DNA of 64,000 nucleotides from Zobellella iuensis (GTDB lineage: Bacteria > Pseudomonadota > Gammaproteobacteria > Enterobacterales > Aeromonadaceae): contig NZ_JAERTZ010000026.1 of NCBI RefSeq assembly GCF_016746085.1, positions 372,001 to 436,000 of the forward strand, read 5' to 3'. Under the pieces are notes generated by a model. The model had not been told where the DNA came from. It worked only from the letters and a program-made list of their open reading frames with translations, and ran no database searches. Made by a program: the position numbers and the translations under genes. This document shows, one piece after another, positions 1 through 9,461 of this stretch. Each line of letters begins with the position of its first letter. Position 1 is the first letter of the stretch.

Positions 1-1071
1 CGCCGTCCGCTGCTGCTGTCCGCCGCCGGCATACTGCTGTCGTTCTGGCTGCTGGCCGCCTTTATGCTGGCCCTGACCTGGTCCGGCGCCCAGCTCGGCT
101 GGGGCATCCAGTTCCAGCAGCCCGCGTTTATCGGCTTTATGCTGCTGATCACCGCCCTCTTCTCCCTCAACCTGTTCGGCCTGTTCGAGCTGCGCCTGCC
201 CGCCACCATGAGCACCTGGCTGGCGACCCGCCCCGGCCATGGCCACGGCGGCCACCTGCTGCAGGGCATGTTCGCCACCCTGCTCGCCACCCCCTGCAGC
301 GCCCCCTTCCTGGGCACCGCGGTGGCGGTGGCCCTGGCCTCGTCGCCCCTGGTGCTGATCGCCATCTTCACCGGCCTGGGGCTGGGCATGGCCCTGCCCT
401 GGCTGCTGCTGGCCCTGTTCCCCGGCTTTATCCGGCTGCTGCCCCGGCCCGGCCCCTGGATGCTCAGGGTGAAGTGGCTGTTCGGGCTGATGCTGCTGGC
501 CACCAGCCTGTGGCTGCTGTCGCTGCTGGCCCCTGCCATCGGTACCCCCGCCAGCCTGGTCCTGGTGCTGCTGCTGGCACTGCTGGCGCTGGGGTCCCTG
601 CTGCGCCGCCACGGCACCCGGGGGCTGCTGTTCGGCCTGGCCGGCCTGCTGCTGCTCGGCGCCCTGGGGGGCGGCCTGGCCCTGCTCACCCAGTCCCGCT
701 GGGTCAGTCCGGTCAAGGATGAGCTGGTCTGGCAGCCGCTGGATCCCGCCCGCATCGCGCAGGAGGTGGCGGCGGGCAAACGGGTGTTCGTGGATATCAC
801 CGCCGACTGGTGCATCACCTGCCAGGCCAACAAGATAGGGGTACTGTTGCGGGAGCCGGTCTACGGCACCCTGCAGCAGGAAGATATGGTGCTGATGCGC
901 GGCGACTGGACCCGCCCCAACCCGATGATTACCGACTACCTGCGCCAGCACGACCGGGCCGGCATCCCCTTCAACCAGGTGTTCGGCCCCGGCCTGCCCC
1001 GGGGACGCGAGCTGGAGGTGCTGCTGAGCACCAACCAGGTGATGGACACGCTTGAGGAAGCCCGCCCATGA
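1..1071 (+). CDS. scsB: ScsB/DsbD-like thiol:disulfide interchange protein, 5'-truncated by window edge
   Basis: The reading frame is open from base 1, so the true start lies outside the window. What remains is a series of hydrophobic membrane segments (roughly the first 220 residues) with the TPCSAPF motif typical of the DsbD/CcdA electron-transfer domain. A C-terminal thioredoxin-like domain with active site CITC in the context ADWCITCQ follows. This family passes reducing electrons from cytoplasmic thioredoxin across the inner membrane to periplasmic thiol proteins. The last codons overlap the start of a ScsD-like gene, which favours ScsB (suppressor of copper sensitivity) over classical DsbD. 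The substrate assignment rests on that neighbour. The missing N-terminal part would hold the periplasmic domain. Confidence 0.85.
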   Translation, partial: RRPLLLSAAGILLSFWLLAAFMLALTWSGAQLGWGIQFQQPAFIGFMLLITALFSLNLFGLFELRLPATMSTWLATRPGHGHGGHLLQGMFATLLATPCSAPFLGTAVAVALASSPLVLIAIFTGLGLGMALPWLLLALFPGFIRLLPRPGPWMLRVKWLFGLMLLATSLWLLSLLAPAIGTPASLVLVLLLALLALGSLLRRHGTRGLLFGLAGLLLLGALGGGLALLTQSRWVSPVKDELVWQPLDPARIAQEVAAGKRVFVDITADWCITCQANKIGVLLREPVYGTLQQEDMVLMRGDWTRPNPMITDYLRQHDRAGIPFNQVFGPGLPRGRELEVLLSTNQVMDTLEEARP

Positions 1072-1571
1072 GCCGTCCCTGGCGCAAGCGACTGCGCTCG
1101 GCCTTCGGCTATCTGCTGTTGCTGATAGTGGTGGTCTCGGCGGTGGACCTGTGGCGCAGCCGCGATATGCCGACGACGCTGGCGGTGCTCGGCCCCCTGA
1201 CTACCCTGGAGGGAAAAGAACTGGACCTGGCCGCCCTGAGCCGGGAAGAACCGGTGTTGATCTATGTGTGGGCCAGTTGGTGCGGGATCTGCCGTTTCGT
1301 CTCCCCCATGGTCAACCTGGTGGGCGAGCCCCTGGTCAGCATCGCCATCGCCTCGGGGCCGGATGCCCGGGTGACGGGCTACCTGGCCCAGCACGGCTAC
1401 GATTTTGCGGTGGTCAACGACGAGCACCACGTCCTGGCCCGCCGGCTCGGCATTCAGGCCACTCCCACCCTGATGGTGGCAAGCAAGGGCGAACTCAAAT
1501 ACGCCACCACCGGCTTCACCACCCTGCCGGGTATCTACCTGCGGTTGTGGCTGGCTAAAATCAGGGATTAA
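1068..1571 (+). CDS. scsD: ScsD-like membrane-anchored thioredoxin-fold protein
   Basis: This 167-residue protein has one N-terminal membrane anchor (about residues 10-28) and a periplasmic thioredoxin-like domain with the CxxC site WCGIC. A cis-proline segment, ATPTLMV, lies near residue 135. Its ATG overlaps the upstream scsB stop by four bases, so the two are translationally coupled. In the Scs family these proteins act with ScsB in periplasmic thiol redox control and copper or oxidative stress tolerance. The length fits ScsD (about 168 residues). ResA/TlpA-like oxidoreductase is the alternative name, but the ScsB neighbour makes ScsD the better call. Confidence 0.85.
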   Translation: MSRPWRKRLRSAFGYLLLLIVVVSAVDLWRSRDMPTTLAVLGPLTTLEGKELDLAALSREEPVLIYVWASWCGICRFVSPMVNLVGEPLVSIAIASGPDARVTGYLAQHGYDFAVVNDEHHVLARRLGIQATPTLMVASKGELKYATTGFTTLPGIYLRLWLAKIRD

Positions 1572-1599
1572 GGACTGGGGACTGGAAGGGATAAAACTC

Positions 1600-2081
1600 C
1601 TAGAGCACCGATCAGTTTAAAAATAGACCAATCAGCTATTTGTTGTCTGTTGCAACGTAGAGAAGAGTCAACAGGGCCACCTCCGCCGACACGCCGCAAG
1701 TACGTCCCTGTAGGCTCGCGCCTGCCGGATGTCGCGGAAACCGCCGTATCATCGCTTCGCGATGCTGGCGGCGGTGCAAGGCGCTTCGCGCCCCCTGGCA
1801 GGTGACGGTCGGCGGAGGCTATCCCTGTTACCTCTTTCAAGCTCTGACGCTGTCTGAAGGTGGTGCCGGCAGGCAGCGCCGGAGCACCAGGAAAGACAAA
1901 GGGCGCTCCTCCGCCGGCCCTCCACGCCAGGGAGGGCGTGGCGGAGCCCCCATGGACGGGTTTACGGCGTGCCGGAGGAGGAGTGCCCTTTGGCCGACAG
2001 ACTACACCTCGTCAGAAGCCATCGAAGCCTCCGCTCAAGAGGGGAAGGACTGCCTAAGTTTTAAACTATATGGTGCTCTAG
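1600..2081. mobile_element. MITE-like element with terminal inverted repeats, no transposase
   Basis: The left end (1600-1625) reads CTAGAGCACC, four variable bases, then AGTTTAAAA. The right end (2056-2081) carries the same string in inverse complement, differing only in the variable bases. Each end closes in CTAG, as expected if a TA target inside CTAG was duplicated (IS630/Tc1-like behaviour). The 482 bp interior has no credible gene. It holds nested inverted copies of shorter repeats, for example a CTCCGCCG-containing unit near 1680 and inverted near 1812 and 1972, and a CGCCG...GGCTC motif at 1692-1718 that recurs inverted at 1943-1969. It accounts for the whole gap between scsD and the next gene. 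Confidence 0.6.
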
Positions 2082-2090
2082 TCCCCGCTT

Positions 2091-2519
2091 TCAAAACAAT
2101 ACCCGCCGGCCTTGGATACAGTCCCGGCATACCGGCTCGCCCTGCAGGGAGCCGAGCATTTCGGGCGCACAATGCTTGCCGCAGCTGCTGCACTCCCGAA
2201 ACGATTTGAGCCGGATCGCTATGGTGTCCTCCACCAGCGCCAGCAGCTGTTCCAGGCTGCCGCTATGCGCCTCCACCACGCCCTGGGAACGGGGCTTGGC
2301 GGTGTGGATATCGTGGTGACGCCACTCCATGGCCGGCAGCAGCACTTCCGCCCGGTCGTGCTGAAACGCCACTATCGCCAGGGGCGGTTCACCGATAAAC
2401 AACGTCTGCGCCCCCTGTACCGGGTAAGGCAGTTGGCACTTAAGGTGCTGTCGCCACGACTCCAGGGTCGGCGACAGCGGCATCGCCAGCAGCAGGGCAT
2501 CCAGCAGCTTGGATGGCAT
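2091..2519 (-). CDS. hypothetical protein with C-terminal four-cysteine zinc-binding motif
   Basis: I do not recognise a named family. The 142-residue product has no signal peptide or membrane segment. Its C-terminal 40 residues carry CSSC and CRDC pairs about 20 residues apart, separated by a short SLQGEPV segment. This looks like a small zinc ribbon or treble clef, so nucleic-acid or protein binding is possible. It lies just downstream of proBA on the same strand, 44 bases after the proA stop, and could be the last gene of that transcript. The right end of the MITE-like element abuts its 3' end. Confidence 0.6.
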   Translation of the reverse strand: MPSKLLDALLLAMPLSPTLESWRQHLKCQLPYPVQGAQTLFIGEPPLAIVAFQHDRAEVLLPAMEWRHHDIHTAKPRSQGVVEAHSGSLEQLLALVEDTIAIRLKSFRECSSCGKHCAPEMLGSLQGEPVCRDCIQGRRVLF

Positions 2520-2563
2520 AACATCCCCCTCTCAGTATCGCCCCGGCCCGGCCGGGGCAGCCG

Positions 2564-3820
2564 TTACTGGCGGATCAGGTAATCCGCCTGGCCGATCCAC
2601 TTGTAGCTGGTCAGTTCTTCCAGCCCCATGGGGCCGCGCGCATGCAGCTTCTGGGTGGACACCGCCACCTCCGCCCCCAGGCCGAACTGGGCACCGTCGG
2701 TAAAGCGGGTCGAGGCGTTCACGTACACCGCAGCCGAGGGCGCGCCGTTGATAAAGCGTTCGGCACTGGCCAGGCGGTTGGTGAGGATGGCGTCGGAATG
2801 GCTGGCGTTATAGTCGCGCAGGTGCGCCAGCGCCTCGTCCACGTCGGCCACCAGCTTCACCCCCAGGGTCAGGCTCAGCCACTCGGTGTCGAAGTCCCCC
2901 TCGGCGGCAGGCCGCACCTTGGCGGCGCCGGACTGCAACAGGGCCAGGGCTTCCTCATCGGCCACCAGCTCGACTCCTTTCGCCGCCATACGCTCGCTCA
3001 AGCGCGGCAGCAGCTCGGCCGCCACCGCCCTGTGTACCAGTAGGGTATCCAGGGCGTTGCAGGCGCTCGGCCTGTGGGTCTTGGCGTTGTCGATCACCTC
3101 GATGGCGCGCACCAGGTCGGCACTGTCATCGACGAAAGTGTGGCTGATGCCGAAGCCGCCGATGATCACCGGTATGGTGGACTGCTCCTTGCACAGCTGG
3201 TGCAGGCCGGGGCCGCCGCGGGGGATGATCATGTCCACGTACTTGTCGAGCCGGAGCAGGCCGCTGACCCACTCCCGCCCCGGCTCGCCGATGTACTGTA
3301 CGCAGCCGGCGGGCAGCCGGCTCACCGCCAGCGCCTGCTGGATCACCTTCACCAGTTCCTGGTTGGTGTGGAAGGTTTCCCGGCCGCCGCGCAGAATACT
3401 GGCATTGCCGGTTTTCAGGCACAGGGCGGCGATGTCGATGGTCACGTTGGGGCGGGCTTCGTAAATCACCCCCACCACCCCGAGCGGTACCCGCCGGCGC
3501 GACAGCCGCATGCCGTTTTCCAGCACCCGCGAATCCAGCTCGGCGCCCACCGGATCCGGCAGCCGCACCACGCTGCGCACGTCGTCGGCAATGGCCTTGA
3601 GCCGGGCCGGGTTCAGCATCAGCCGATCCAGCATGGCCTCATTGATGCCGGCGGCGCGGGCGGCGTCCAGATCCCTGGCGTTGGCCGCCAGTATGGCGGC
3701 GGTGCTGGCTTCCAGGGCTTCGGCCATCGCCAGCAGGGCATCGTTCTTGGCCCGGGTGGGGGTGTCGGCAAGGGTGTAGGCGGCGGCACGCGCGGCCTGC
3801 CCCATCTGTTCCAGGTTCAT
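2564..3820 (-). CDS. proA: gamma-glutamyl phosphate reductase
   Basis: ProA reduces gamma-glutamyl phosphate to glutamate-5-semialdehyde with NADPH, the second step of proline synthesis, in the cytosol. The 418-residue length matches the family. An aldehyde-dehydrogenase-like fold is evident, with the family segments [13 protein letters not shown] and [10 protein letters not shown] and the C-terminal [21 protein letters not shown] block, where the final segment is nearly invariant. It starts 8 bases after the proB stop, so the two form an operon in the order proB-proA, as in Escherichia. Confidence 0.97.
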   Translation of the reverse strand: MNLEQMGQAARAAAYTLADTPTRAKNDALLAMAEALEASTAAILAANARDLDAARAAGINEAMLDRLMLNPARLKAIADDVRSVVRLPDPVGAELDSRVLENGMRLSRRRVPLGVVGVIYEARPNVTIDIAALCLKTGNASILRGGRETFHTNQELVKVIQQALAVSRLPAGCVQYIGEPGREWVSGLLRLDKYVDMIIPRGGPGLHQLCKEQSTIPVIIGGFGISHTFVDDSADLVRAIEVIDNAKTHRPSACNALDTLLVHRAVAAELLPRLSERMAAKGVELVADEEALALLQSGAAKVRPAAEGDFDTEWLSLTLGVKLVADVDEALAHLRDYNASHSDAILTNRLASAERFINGAPSAAVYVNASTRFTDGAQFGLGAEVAVSTQKLHARGPMGLEELTSYKWIGQADYLIRQ

Positions 3821-3828
3821 ATGTTCTC

Positions 3829-4932
3829 CTACAAGAGCACCAGATCGTCCCGGTGGATGGCCACGCTGCCGTAGCCATAACCCAATAGGGATTCAATCTG
3901 CTCTGAGTGTTGTCCTTTGATTCGGTTCAGGTCGAGGGCGTCGTAGCGGCAGATGCCCCGGGCCAGCTCCCGTCCTTCGGGATTGACGATACGCACGGCT
4001 TCGCCCCGGCGAAAGCGCCCTTCAATACGCACTATCCCCTTGGGCAGCAGGCTGGAGCCTTTTTCTTTGACCGCCTTGACCGCACCCGCATCGATATGAA
4101 TTTCGCCGTGGGGCGGGGGTCCGGCCAGGATCCAGCGTTTGCGACTTTCGAGCGGGGTGGCCAGAGCCGGGAAACGGGTGCCGATGCGATCGCCTTCGGC
4201 CAGCCGGCCGATCACCTCCGGCACCTGGCCGGTGGCGATCACCACGTCGATGCCGGCCCGACGGGCTACGTCCGCCGCCTGCAGCTTGGTGGCCATGCCG
4301 CCGGTACCCAGGCCGCTGATGCTGCCGCCGGCGAGCTTGCGCAGGGTATCATCTATGGTCTGCACTTCTTCGATCAGCTGCGCCTTGGGATCATGGCGCG
4401 GATCGGCGGTGAACAATCCTTTCTGGTCGGTCAGCAGGATCAGAAGATCCGCCTCGGCCAGGATGGCGGCCCGCGCCGACAGGTTGTCGTTGTCGCCGAC
4501 CTTGATCTCGTTGGTGGCCACGGCGTCGTTTTCATTGATCACCGGGATGATTCGGTTATCCAGCAGGGCGCGCAGGGTATCGCGGGCATTGAGGTAGCGC
4601 TCCCTGTCTTCCAGATCGGCCCGGGTCAGCAGTATCTGCCCCACATGCAGACCGTAGATATTGAACAGCGATTGCCAGCTCTGGATCAGCTGGGTCTGGC
4701 CCACCGCCGCCAGCATCTGCTTGTTGGCCATGGTGCCGGCCAGCGTGGGGAAGCCCAGATGCTCACGACCGGCGGCAATGGCCGCCGAAGTCACCACTAT
4801 GATTTGGTGGCCGGCCCGCTGCAGGCTGGCGCACTGGCGCACCAGTTCCACCATGTGCGCCTTATCCAGGTGGCGGGTACCGCCGGTCAGCACACTGGTG
4901 CCCAGTTTTACGACTATGGTTTTGCCTTTCAT
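3829..4932 (-). CDS. proB: glutamate 5-kinase with PUA domain
   Basis: ProB phosphorylates glutamate to gamma-glutamyl phosphate, the first and feedback-regulated step of proline synthesis. The 367-residue protein has the amino-acid kinase domain first (VVKLGTSVL at the N-terminus, then [18 protein letters not shown] and [11 protein letters not shown]). A C-terminal PUA domain from about residue 280 includes [19 protein letters not shown]. It precedes proA in a two-gene operon and follows crl on the same strand, as in enterobacteria, where phoE lies between crl and proB. Here phoE is absent. Confidence 0.97.
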   Translation of the reverse strand: MKGKTIVVKLGTSVLTGGTRHLDKAHMVELVRQCASLQRAGHQIIVVTSAAIAAGREHLGFPTLAGTMANKQMLAAVGQTQLIQSWQSLFNIYGLHVGQILLTRADLEDRERYLNARDTLRALLDNRIIPVINENDAVATNEIKVGDNDNLSARAAILAEADLLILLTDQKGLFTADPRHDPKAQLIEEVQTIDDTLRKLAGGSISGLGTGGMATKLQAADVARRAGIDVVIATGQVPEVIGRLAEGDRIGTRFPALATPLESRKRWILAGPPPHGEIHIDAGAVKAVKEKGSSLLPKGIVRIEGRFRRGEAVRIVNPEGRELARGICRYDALDLNRIKGQHSEQIESLLGYGYGSVAIHRDDLVLL

Positions 4933-5047
4933 GGAACGCCCTGCGGCTCCTTAGTAACAGCAATGCCGGCATTGCCGGCAGATAATAAAACGAGGTGGAA
5001 ATCCGGGCCATGCATCATCATGGCCACAGCAGTAGCCGGAGCCGGCC

Positions 5048-5446
5048 TCAGGCCGTGCTCAGCAGATGCTTTTCTCCCAGGGCGGGGGAAGGTCGAATAC
5101 CGAGTGACAGACTTTCCAGGCACACCCCCAGCTTGTCGTAAAAATCCCGCAGGGTACGCACCACTTCCTCTTCGTGCTTCTTCGGCAAGGCCTGGGGCTG
5201 CCACTGCCCGGTCGCGTTATAAAAACCGAGCTGGTAATGAAACTCGAAATTCTCATTATCCTGGGTGCTGAGGGTCAACCACCAGCCCCAGAACTCGCGC
5301 TTTTCAGGCGCCGCCTTGGCGCTGGCACAGACGGCCAGGCAGTCAAAAAAATAGTGGGATTCATTCGACATATGCTCCCGCAGATAGGGGCCTATGGCGG
5401 CAAACTTTCGCACTAACTTATGATGAGTAACCTTGTCTGTGGTCAT
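5048..5446 (-). CDS. crl: sigma factor-binding protein Crl
   Basis: Crl binds the stationary-phase sigma factor RpoS and promotes its assembly with core RNA polymerase. The 132-residue protein shows the family signature: LVRKFAAIGPYLRE near the N-terminus, FFDCLAVC, then REFWGWW with its aromatic cluster, followed by a C-terminal segment containing LRDFYDKL. The length matches Escherichia Crl (133). It sits between frsA and proB, the same neighbourhood as in Escherichia, which supports orthology. The 115 bases between it and proB hold two adjacent TGCCGGCA palindromes near 4960-4980 but no gene. Confidence 0.95.
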   Translation of the reverse strand: MTTDKVTHHKLVRKFAAIGPYLREHMSNESHYFFDCLAVCASAKAAPEKREFWGWWLTLSTQDNENFEFHYQLGFYNATGQWQPQALPKKHEEEVVRTLRDFYDKLGVCLESLSLGIRPSPALGEKHLLSTA

Positions 5447-5520
5447 GCAGCCTCCCTGTTAACTTGCCTATATGTAACGTTTTTTCGCCCCAGCGTAAAG
5501 GCCGGCCGCGACCCTGTTCA

Positions 5521-5549
5521 CAAAAAACGGCGCCCCGGCCCTGCCGGGG
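5521..5549 (-). terminator. rho-independent terminator after frsA
   Basis: On the minus strand, immediately after the frsA stop, a GC-rich stem (CCCCGGC pairing with GCCGGGG across a short loop) is followed by CGCC and a run of six T residues. It should end frsA transcription before crl. The gap up to crl also holds the crl promoter region. Confidence 0.65.
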
Positions 5550-5550
5550 A

Positions 5551-6804
5551 CTATAAATGGGTCAGCAACCAGTCCCGCGCCTTCGCCAGGGCCTGGCCGT
5601 AGACTTCGAACAGGGGCAGCTTGTCCAGCACCAGCGCCTGCCCCCCCCGGCTGGAAGCCGCCAGGGCCTGGATGTCCCGCTCCGGGCAGATAAAGTCACG
5701 TTTGTGACCGAGACTGAGCAGGGGCACCGTGGTCTTGTGTCCCATCAGGCCCTGGGTTTTCAGGGAAAAACCCTGGCAATGATAATAAACCTGCTCCCAG
5801 TCGTTGCTGCGCAGCCCCATCCGGTTGGCGATGGTATCCCTGAGCATGGCCGGGGTCTGCATAAAGCGATCACGGTCGGTAAAGAACAGGTTGGTGGCAC
5901 CGGCGATGCTGACCACGGTGCGCAGCTTGAAGGGCTCGAGGAAGGCCAGCCGCGCCGCCACATTCCCCCCCATGCGCACTCCCAGCACGCCGACCCGCCG
6001 TTCGTCCACCCAGGGGATCTGCGGTACATAGTCCAGCACCGCCTGATGCAGCCGGCTGCTGTCCTGCACCAGCGACCAGTGGGACGAATATCCGACACCC
6101 GGCATGTCCACCGTCAGCATGGCAATGCCCGAGGGTGCCAGGTACTCCTCATAAAAGCGCCAGAAATCGAGCTGCAGGCTGTCTAGGCTGCCGCTGACGA
6201 TCACCAGGGGCAACGGCTTGTCTTGGGCGGGCAGGTGCAGGTAACCCTGCACCTCTTTGCCATTATAGGGAATGCGCAGCTCCTTGAGCGGCACCGGCAA
6301 CAGTTGCCCGGCCTGGCGGTAGGCCTTGTTGGCGAGCAGCTGCGCCTGCAGGCTGAGCACATCACCCTTGAGGTGGGGGTAGCTCGCCAGGGAAAAATAA
6401 CGGGCCGCCGCCAGCAACTGCCGGCGGGCCAGCTCCGGATCGGCGGCCATCATCGCCATGCCCGCCCGATGGGCATCGGCCCCCAACTGGCTCCACTCGA
6501 ACACCCAGTTCCCACTCTTGTATTCCGACACCGTATCCAGCCAGTGATCCACGGAACGGGGGCCGGCGGCCATGGCAATCCGGGCCAGGGTCGATTCTAT
6601 TTCAATGCTGTCGGTGCCCTGCCAACGCCAGAAGGCGCGTTTTTGCAGCCGGTAGAAGCCGGGCAGATGGGCACCGTCCACATAAGGGGCAATCTGCTCC
6701 GGTTGTTTATCCCGTCGCCCGGTAAATGAAATGGTGGACGTTTCCTGCACCTGCTCCACCTGTGAGAACAGCCGCTCGCTCAGAGTGTGATTTTGCTCCG
6801 GCAT
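5551..6804 (-). CDS. frsA: FrsA alpha/beta-hydrolase (fermentation-respiration switch protein family)
   Basis: This is a cytosolic alpha/beta-hydrolase of the FrsA/YafA family, esterase-like. In Escherichia and Vibrio it has been linked to binding IIA-Glc and to carbon metabolism. The 417-residue product has the family N-terminus (WRWQGTDSIEIE), the SYPHLKGD segment, and the hydrolase core MLTVDMPGVGYSSHW, where GVRMGGN occupies the nucleophile-elbow position without an obvious serine. The start at 6804 (MPEQNHTL) is chosen because a longer in-frame start at 6870 would translate through the terminator hairpin shared with gpt. It follows gpt on the same strand, as in Escherichia. Confidence 0.93.
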   Translation of the reverse strand: MPEQNHTLSERLFSQVEQVQETSTISFTGRRDKQPEQIAPYVDGAHLPGFYRLQKRAFWRWQGTDSIEIESTLARIAMAAGPRSVDHWLDTVSEYKSGNWVFEWSQLGADAHRAGMAMMAADPELARRQLLAAARYFSLASYPHLKGDVLSLQAQLLANKAYRQAGQLLPVPLKELRIPYNGKEVQGYLHLPAQDKPLPLVIVSGSLDSLQLDFWRFYEEYLAPSGIAMLTVDMPGVGYSSHWSLVQDSSRLHQAVLDYVPQIPWVDERRVGVLGVRMGGNVAARLAFLEPFKLRTVVSIAGATNLFFTDRDRFMQTPAMLRDTIANRMGLRSNDWEQVYYHCQGFSLKTQGLMGHKTTVPLLSLGHKRDFICPERDIQALAASSRGGQALVLDKLPLFEVYGQALAKARDWLLTHL

Positions 6805-6822
6805 GATTGCACCCTCATGTAC

Positions 6823-6869
6823 TGATAAGAAACGAAAAGGCTCCAGAGGAGCCTTTTCGTTTCTTATCA
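6823..6869. terminator. long bidirectional terminator hairpin between gpt and frsA
   Basis: Two perfectly complementary 22-base arms flank the three-base loop AGA (6845-6847). The arms run GATAAGAAACG then AAAAGGCTCC and the reverse. The GC core is bordered by A- and T-rich tracts on both sides, so it can terminate in either direction. The arm at 6848-6869 includes the gpt stop codon (6867-6869). Confidence 0.85.
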
Positions 6870-7337
6870 TGCGTTGTCTTGTTCACACAGCGGCGGCACA
6901 AAGGTTACGCTCATGTCCCAGGGCTGTTCTATCCAGGTATCCTGGCCGACCCGGACCTCGAAATCATCGACCAGCGGCTCGCCCTTCGGCTTGGCAAACA
7001 CGGTGATGAACTTGGCCTTGGGGTAGAGTTCGCGGATCACCCGGGCGGTATTGCCGGTATCCACCAGGTCATCGACGATCAAAAAGCCTTCACCGTCCCC
7101 GGATACCTGCTTGAGCACCTGCAGCTCGGCACGCTGGTGATCGTGCTCGTAGCTGGAGATACAGAGGGTATCGACATGACGGATGCCCAGCTCCCGGGCC
7201 ATGATGGCCGCCGGTACCAGGCCACCGCGGCTAACCGCAATAATGCCTTTCCACTGACTGGCGGGAAGCTGGCGCTGGGCCAACTTGCGCGCTTCGCGCT
7301 GAAATGAATCCCAGGTGACGACGAATTTGTTGGACAT
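6867..7337 (-). CDS. gpt: xanthine-guanine phosphoribosyltransferase
   Basis: Gpt salvages guanine, xanthine and hypoxanthine to their nucleotides using PRPP. The 156-residue protein carries the PRPP-binding loop [14 protein letters not shown] and the N-terminal [16 protein letters not shown] segment with the invariant arginine. Length and sequence match enterobacterial Gpt (152 residues). Its stop codon lies inside the downstream terminator hairpin. The order gpt-frsA-crl-proBA is conserved with Escherichia. Confidence 0.97.
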   Translation of the reverse strand: MSNKFVVTWDSFQREARKLAQRQLPASQWKGIIAVSRGGLVPAAIMARELGIRHVDTLCISSYEHDHQRAELQVLKQVSGDGEGFLIVDDLVDTGNTARVIRELYPKAKFITVFAKPKGEPLVDDFEVRVGQDTWIEQPWDMSVTFVPPLCEQDNA

Positions 7338-7474
7338 AAACAGAACCTTTGGATGTTGGCTTTCGAGACAAGTTGGCCACCGTCGTCCGCCGTGGTACCC
7401 GGCAGGCGGCGGCCCCTAGACGCGCCCCAGCCCTGGTGCCGGCCTTGACCGGATGACGAGCAAACAATGGTCGC

Positions 7475-7503
7475 ATTATAGAGATAGCGCCCATTCTTGA
7501 CCA
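7475..7503 (-). promoter_or_regulatory. probable sigma-70 promoter for gpt
   Basis: Read on the minus strand, TATAAT (7475-7480) lies 17 bases after TGGTCA (7498-7503), a reasonable -10/-35 pair. It implies a GC-rich leader of roughly 130 bases before the gpt ATG. The rest of the 334-base divergent gap (7338-7671) holds an inverted repeat CCGGGCAGAT at 7565-7574 and 7632-7641, just ahead of the chemoreceptor gene. I see no gene in the gap. Confidence 0.45.
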
Positions 7504-7671
7504 GCGTTACAGCTTTTTATTGCCACCGGTGCCACATCGATCATCATTAGACTAAAGGGGTAGCCGGGCAGATCCCACTTTTGCAGTCAGCCGGCCGTAA
7601 AGTCTTTTCCATTGATTTAGTATGGGAAATTATCTGCCCGGTGCAGAAGCTATCGACAGAGGAACAAGGAC

Positions 7672-9306
7672 GTGAAACTACTGCGCTCGCTTTCCATCGC
7701 CAAACGGCTTTATCTTAATCTGCTGCTGCTTTCCATCGGCATCCTGGGCGTCACCCTGCTGATGCTGTGGTTGTTCTATCAGGGCCTGGTCGACGAAAAA
7801 CGCACCCAGGCCATGCGCCAGGTACAGTCAGTGATCAGCCTGACCGGTTTTTATCACCAGCAACAACAACAGGGACTGCTACCGGAAGCCGAAGCCCGGC
7901 AACAGGCCTTGGCCGCCATCGCCGAGCTGCGCTACGGCAACAACGACTATTTCTGGATCAACGACAGCCAGCCGCGCATGATCCTGCATCCGATGCAGCC
8001 CAGGCTCAACGGCGAAGATCTCAGCGGCTTCAAGGATCCCAACGGCAAGGCGCTGTTCCTCGAGATGGTAGAGCAGGTACGCCAGGCCGGCGGCGGCTTC
8101 GTGCACTACCTCTGGCCCAAGCCGGGCCTGAGCGAGCCGGTGGAAAAGGTGTCCTATGTGGAGCTGTTCACCCCCTGGGGCTGGATCATCGGCACCGGCA
8201 TCTATATCGACGACGTGCACGAGCAACTGGCGGCCACCGCCACCAAGGTGCTGCTGGTGGTGCTGGGACTCGGCACCGTCGCCGTGCTGGTGGCGGTGGC
8301 ACTGATCCGCAGCATACTGCACCCGATGGGTGACACGGTGCGGGCCCTGCGCGACATCTCTCACGGCGAAGCAGACCTGCGCCGGCGGCTGGACGAACAC
8401 GGCCGGGACGAGGTGGCCCAGCTCAGCCGAAGCTTCAACCAGTTCTGCTCACGGCTGGCCGTCACCATCCGCCAGCTCTCTCCCATCAGCCAGGAGGTGA
8501 ACGCCGCCGCCGGTCGCCTGTCCGACATAGTGCGCCATAACCGCGGCCTTTCCGAGCAGCAGTCGGCCGAAACCGAGAAGGTCGCCGCCGCCATGCAGCA
8601 AATGCTGGCCACCAGCCAGGAAGTGGCCAGGTCGGCAGAGCAAGCGGCTTCGGCCAGCCATGCCTCGGCCGAGGCCGCCCGGGACGGCAGCGGCAAGGTG
8701 GCCCAGACCCGCCAGGTGGCGGCCGGCCTGGTGGCCGAACTCACCTCGGCCCAGCATCGCCTGGCCACCCTGGCCGAACGGGCCCAGGACATCGGCAAGG
8801 TGCTGGAGGTGATCAGCGCCATCGCCGAGCAGACCAACCTGCTGGCGCTGAATGCCGCCATAGAGGCGGCCCGGGCCGGGGAGCAGGGCCGCGGCTTCGC
8901 GGTGGTGGCCGACGAGGTACGCAGCCTCGCCACCCGCACCCAGCGCTCGACCGACGAAATTCAGGACATCATCCAGCGGCTGCAGTCCGAAGCCAGTGAC
9001 ACCGTGGCCCATATGAACGGTCTGATGCAGCAGGCGAAGGACACCCAGGGCACCGCCGATCAGGCCGGCGACGCCCTGGCCGCCATCAGCGAACGCATGC
9101 AGCTTATCAACGACATGAACAGCCATATCGCCACCGCCGCCGAACAGCAGCGGCAAACCACCGAAGAGATGAGCCGCAACCTGAGCCGGCTGAGCGAACT
9201 GGCGGAGGAGGCCCGCCTGAAGACCCAGGAGACCGACAGTGCCGGTGAGGCCCTGTCCGGCCTGGGGCGCAAGCTGTCGGACGAAGTCAATATGTTCAAG
9301 GCATAG
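7672..9306 (+). CDS. methyl-accepting chemotaxis protein with single Cache domain
   Basis: This 544-residue inner-membrane chemoreceptor has a first membrane helix at about residues 13-35. A periplasmic sCache-type ligand domain follows ([15 protein letters not shown] and [14 protein letters not shown] are typical). A second helix lies near 190-212, then a HAMP domain and a long coiled-coil signalling domain. The hairpin tip ([20 protein letters not shown]) is the invariant CheA/CheW contact site. The start is GTG at 7672, preceded by AAGGA. Ligands of this Cache class are often small organic acids, but none can be assigned. It interrupts the gpt-pepD neighbourhood seen in Escherichia, so it is a lineage-specific insertion. 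Confidence 0.93.
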   Translation: MKLLRSLSIAKRLYLNLLLLSIGILGVTLLMLWLFYQGLVDEKRTQAMRQVQSVISLTGFYHQQQQQGLLPEAEARQQALAAIAELRYGNNDYFWINDSQPRMILHPMQPRLNGEDLSGFKDPNGKALFLEMVEQVRQAGGGFVHYLWPKPGLSEPVEKVSYVELFTPWGWIIGTGIYIDDVHEQLAATATKVLLVVLGLGTVAVLVAVALIRSILHPMGDTVRALRDISHGEADLRRRLDEHGRDEVAQLSRSFNQFCSRLAVTIRQLSPISQEVNAAAGRLSDIVRHNRGLSEQQSAETEKVAAAMQQMLATSQEVARSAEQAASASHASAEAARDGSGKVAQTRQVAAGLVAELTSAQHRLATLAERAQDIGKVLEVISAIAEQTNLLALNAAIEAARAGEQGRGFAVVADEVRSLATRTQRSTDEIQDIIQRLQSEASDTVAHMNGLMQQAKDTQGTADQAGDALAAISERMQLINDMNSHIATAAEQQRQTTEEMSRNLSRLSELAEEARLKTQETDSAGEALSGLGRKLSDEVNMFKA

Positions 9307-9461
9307 ATGAGCACGAACGCAGTTCATAAAACCAATAGAATTTAATTTCTTGGATTAAAAAATCGAAATAATCACAATATACAGTTAAATGATGGAAAAG
9401 GACGGCGACGGAGGGGTAAGCTATCGGCTTTCCCCTACCGGCGTCAGAAGCAAGGTACCCC

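Noticed and set aside
1568-2209. Open frames within the MITE-like element
   Set aside because: Compositionally biased, overlap the inverted repeats, and have no ribosome sites or domains.
6805-6870. Longer FrsA start at 6870
   Set aside because: The extra residues are translated from the terminator hairpin and are absent from the FrsA family.
7338-7474. Purine riboswitch in the gpt leader
   Set aside because: The GC-rich leader folds, but I could not find a conserved purine aptamer core; a covariance-model search would decide.
7540-7671. Sigma-28 promoter for the chemoreceptor gene
   Set aside because: GCCGTAAA near 7602 lacks one base of the -10 element and has no TAAA at the right distance.
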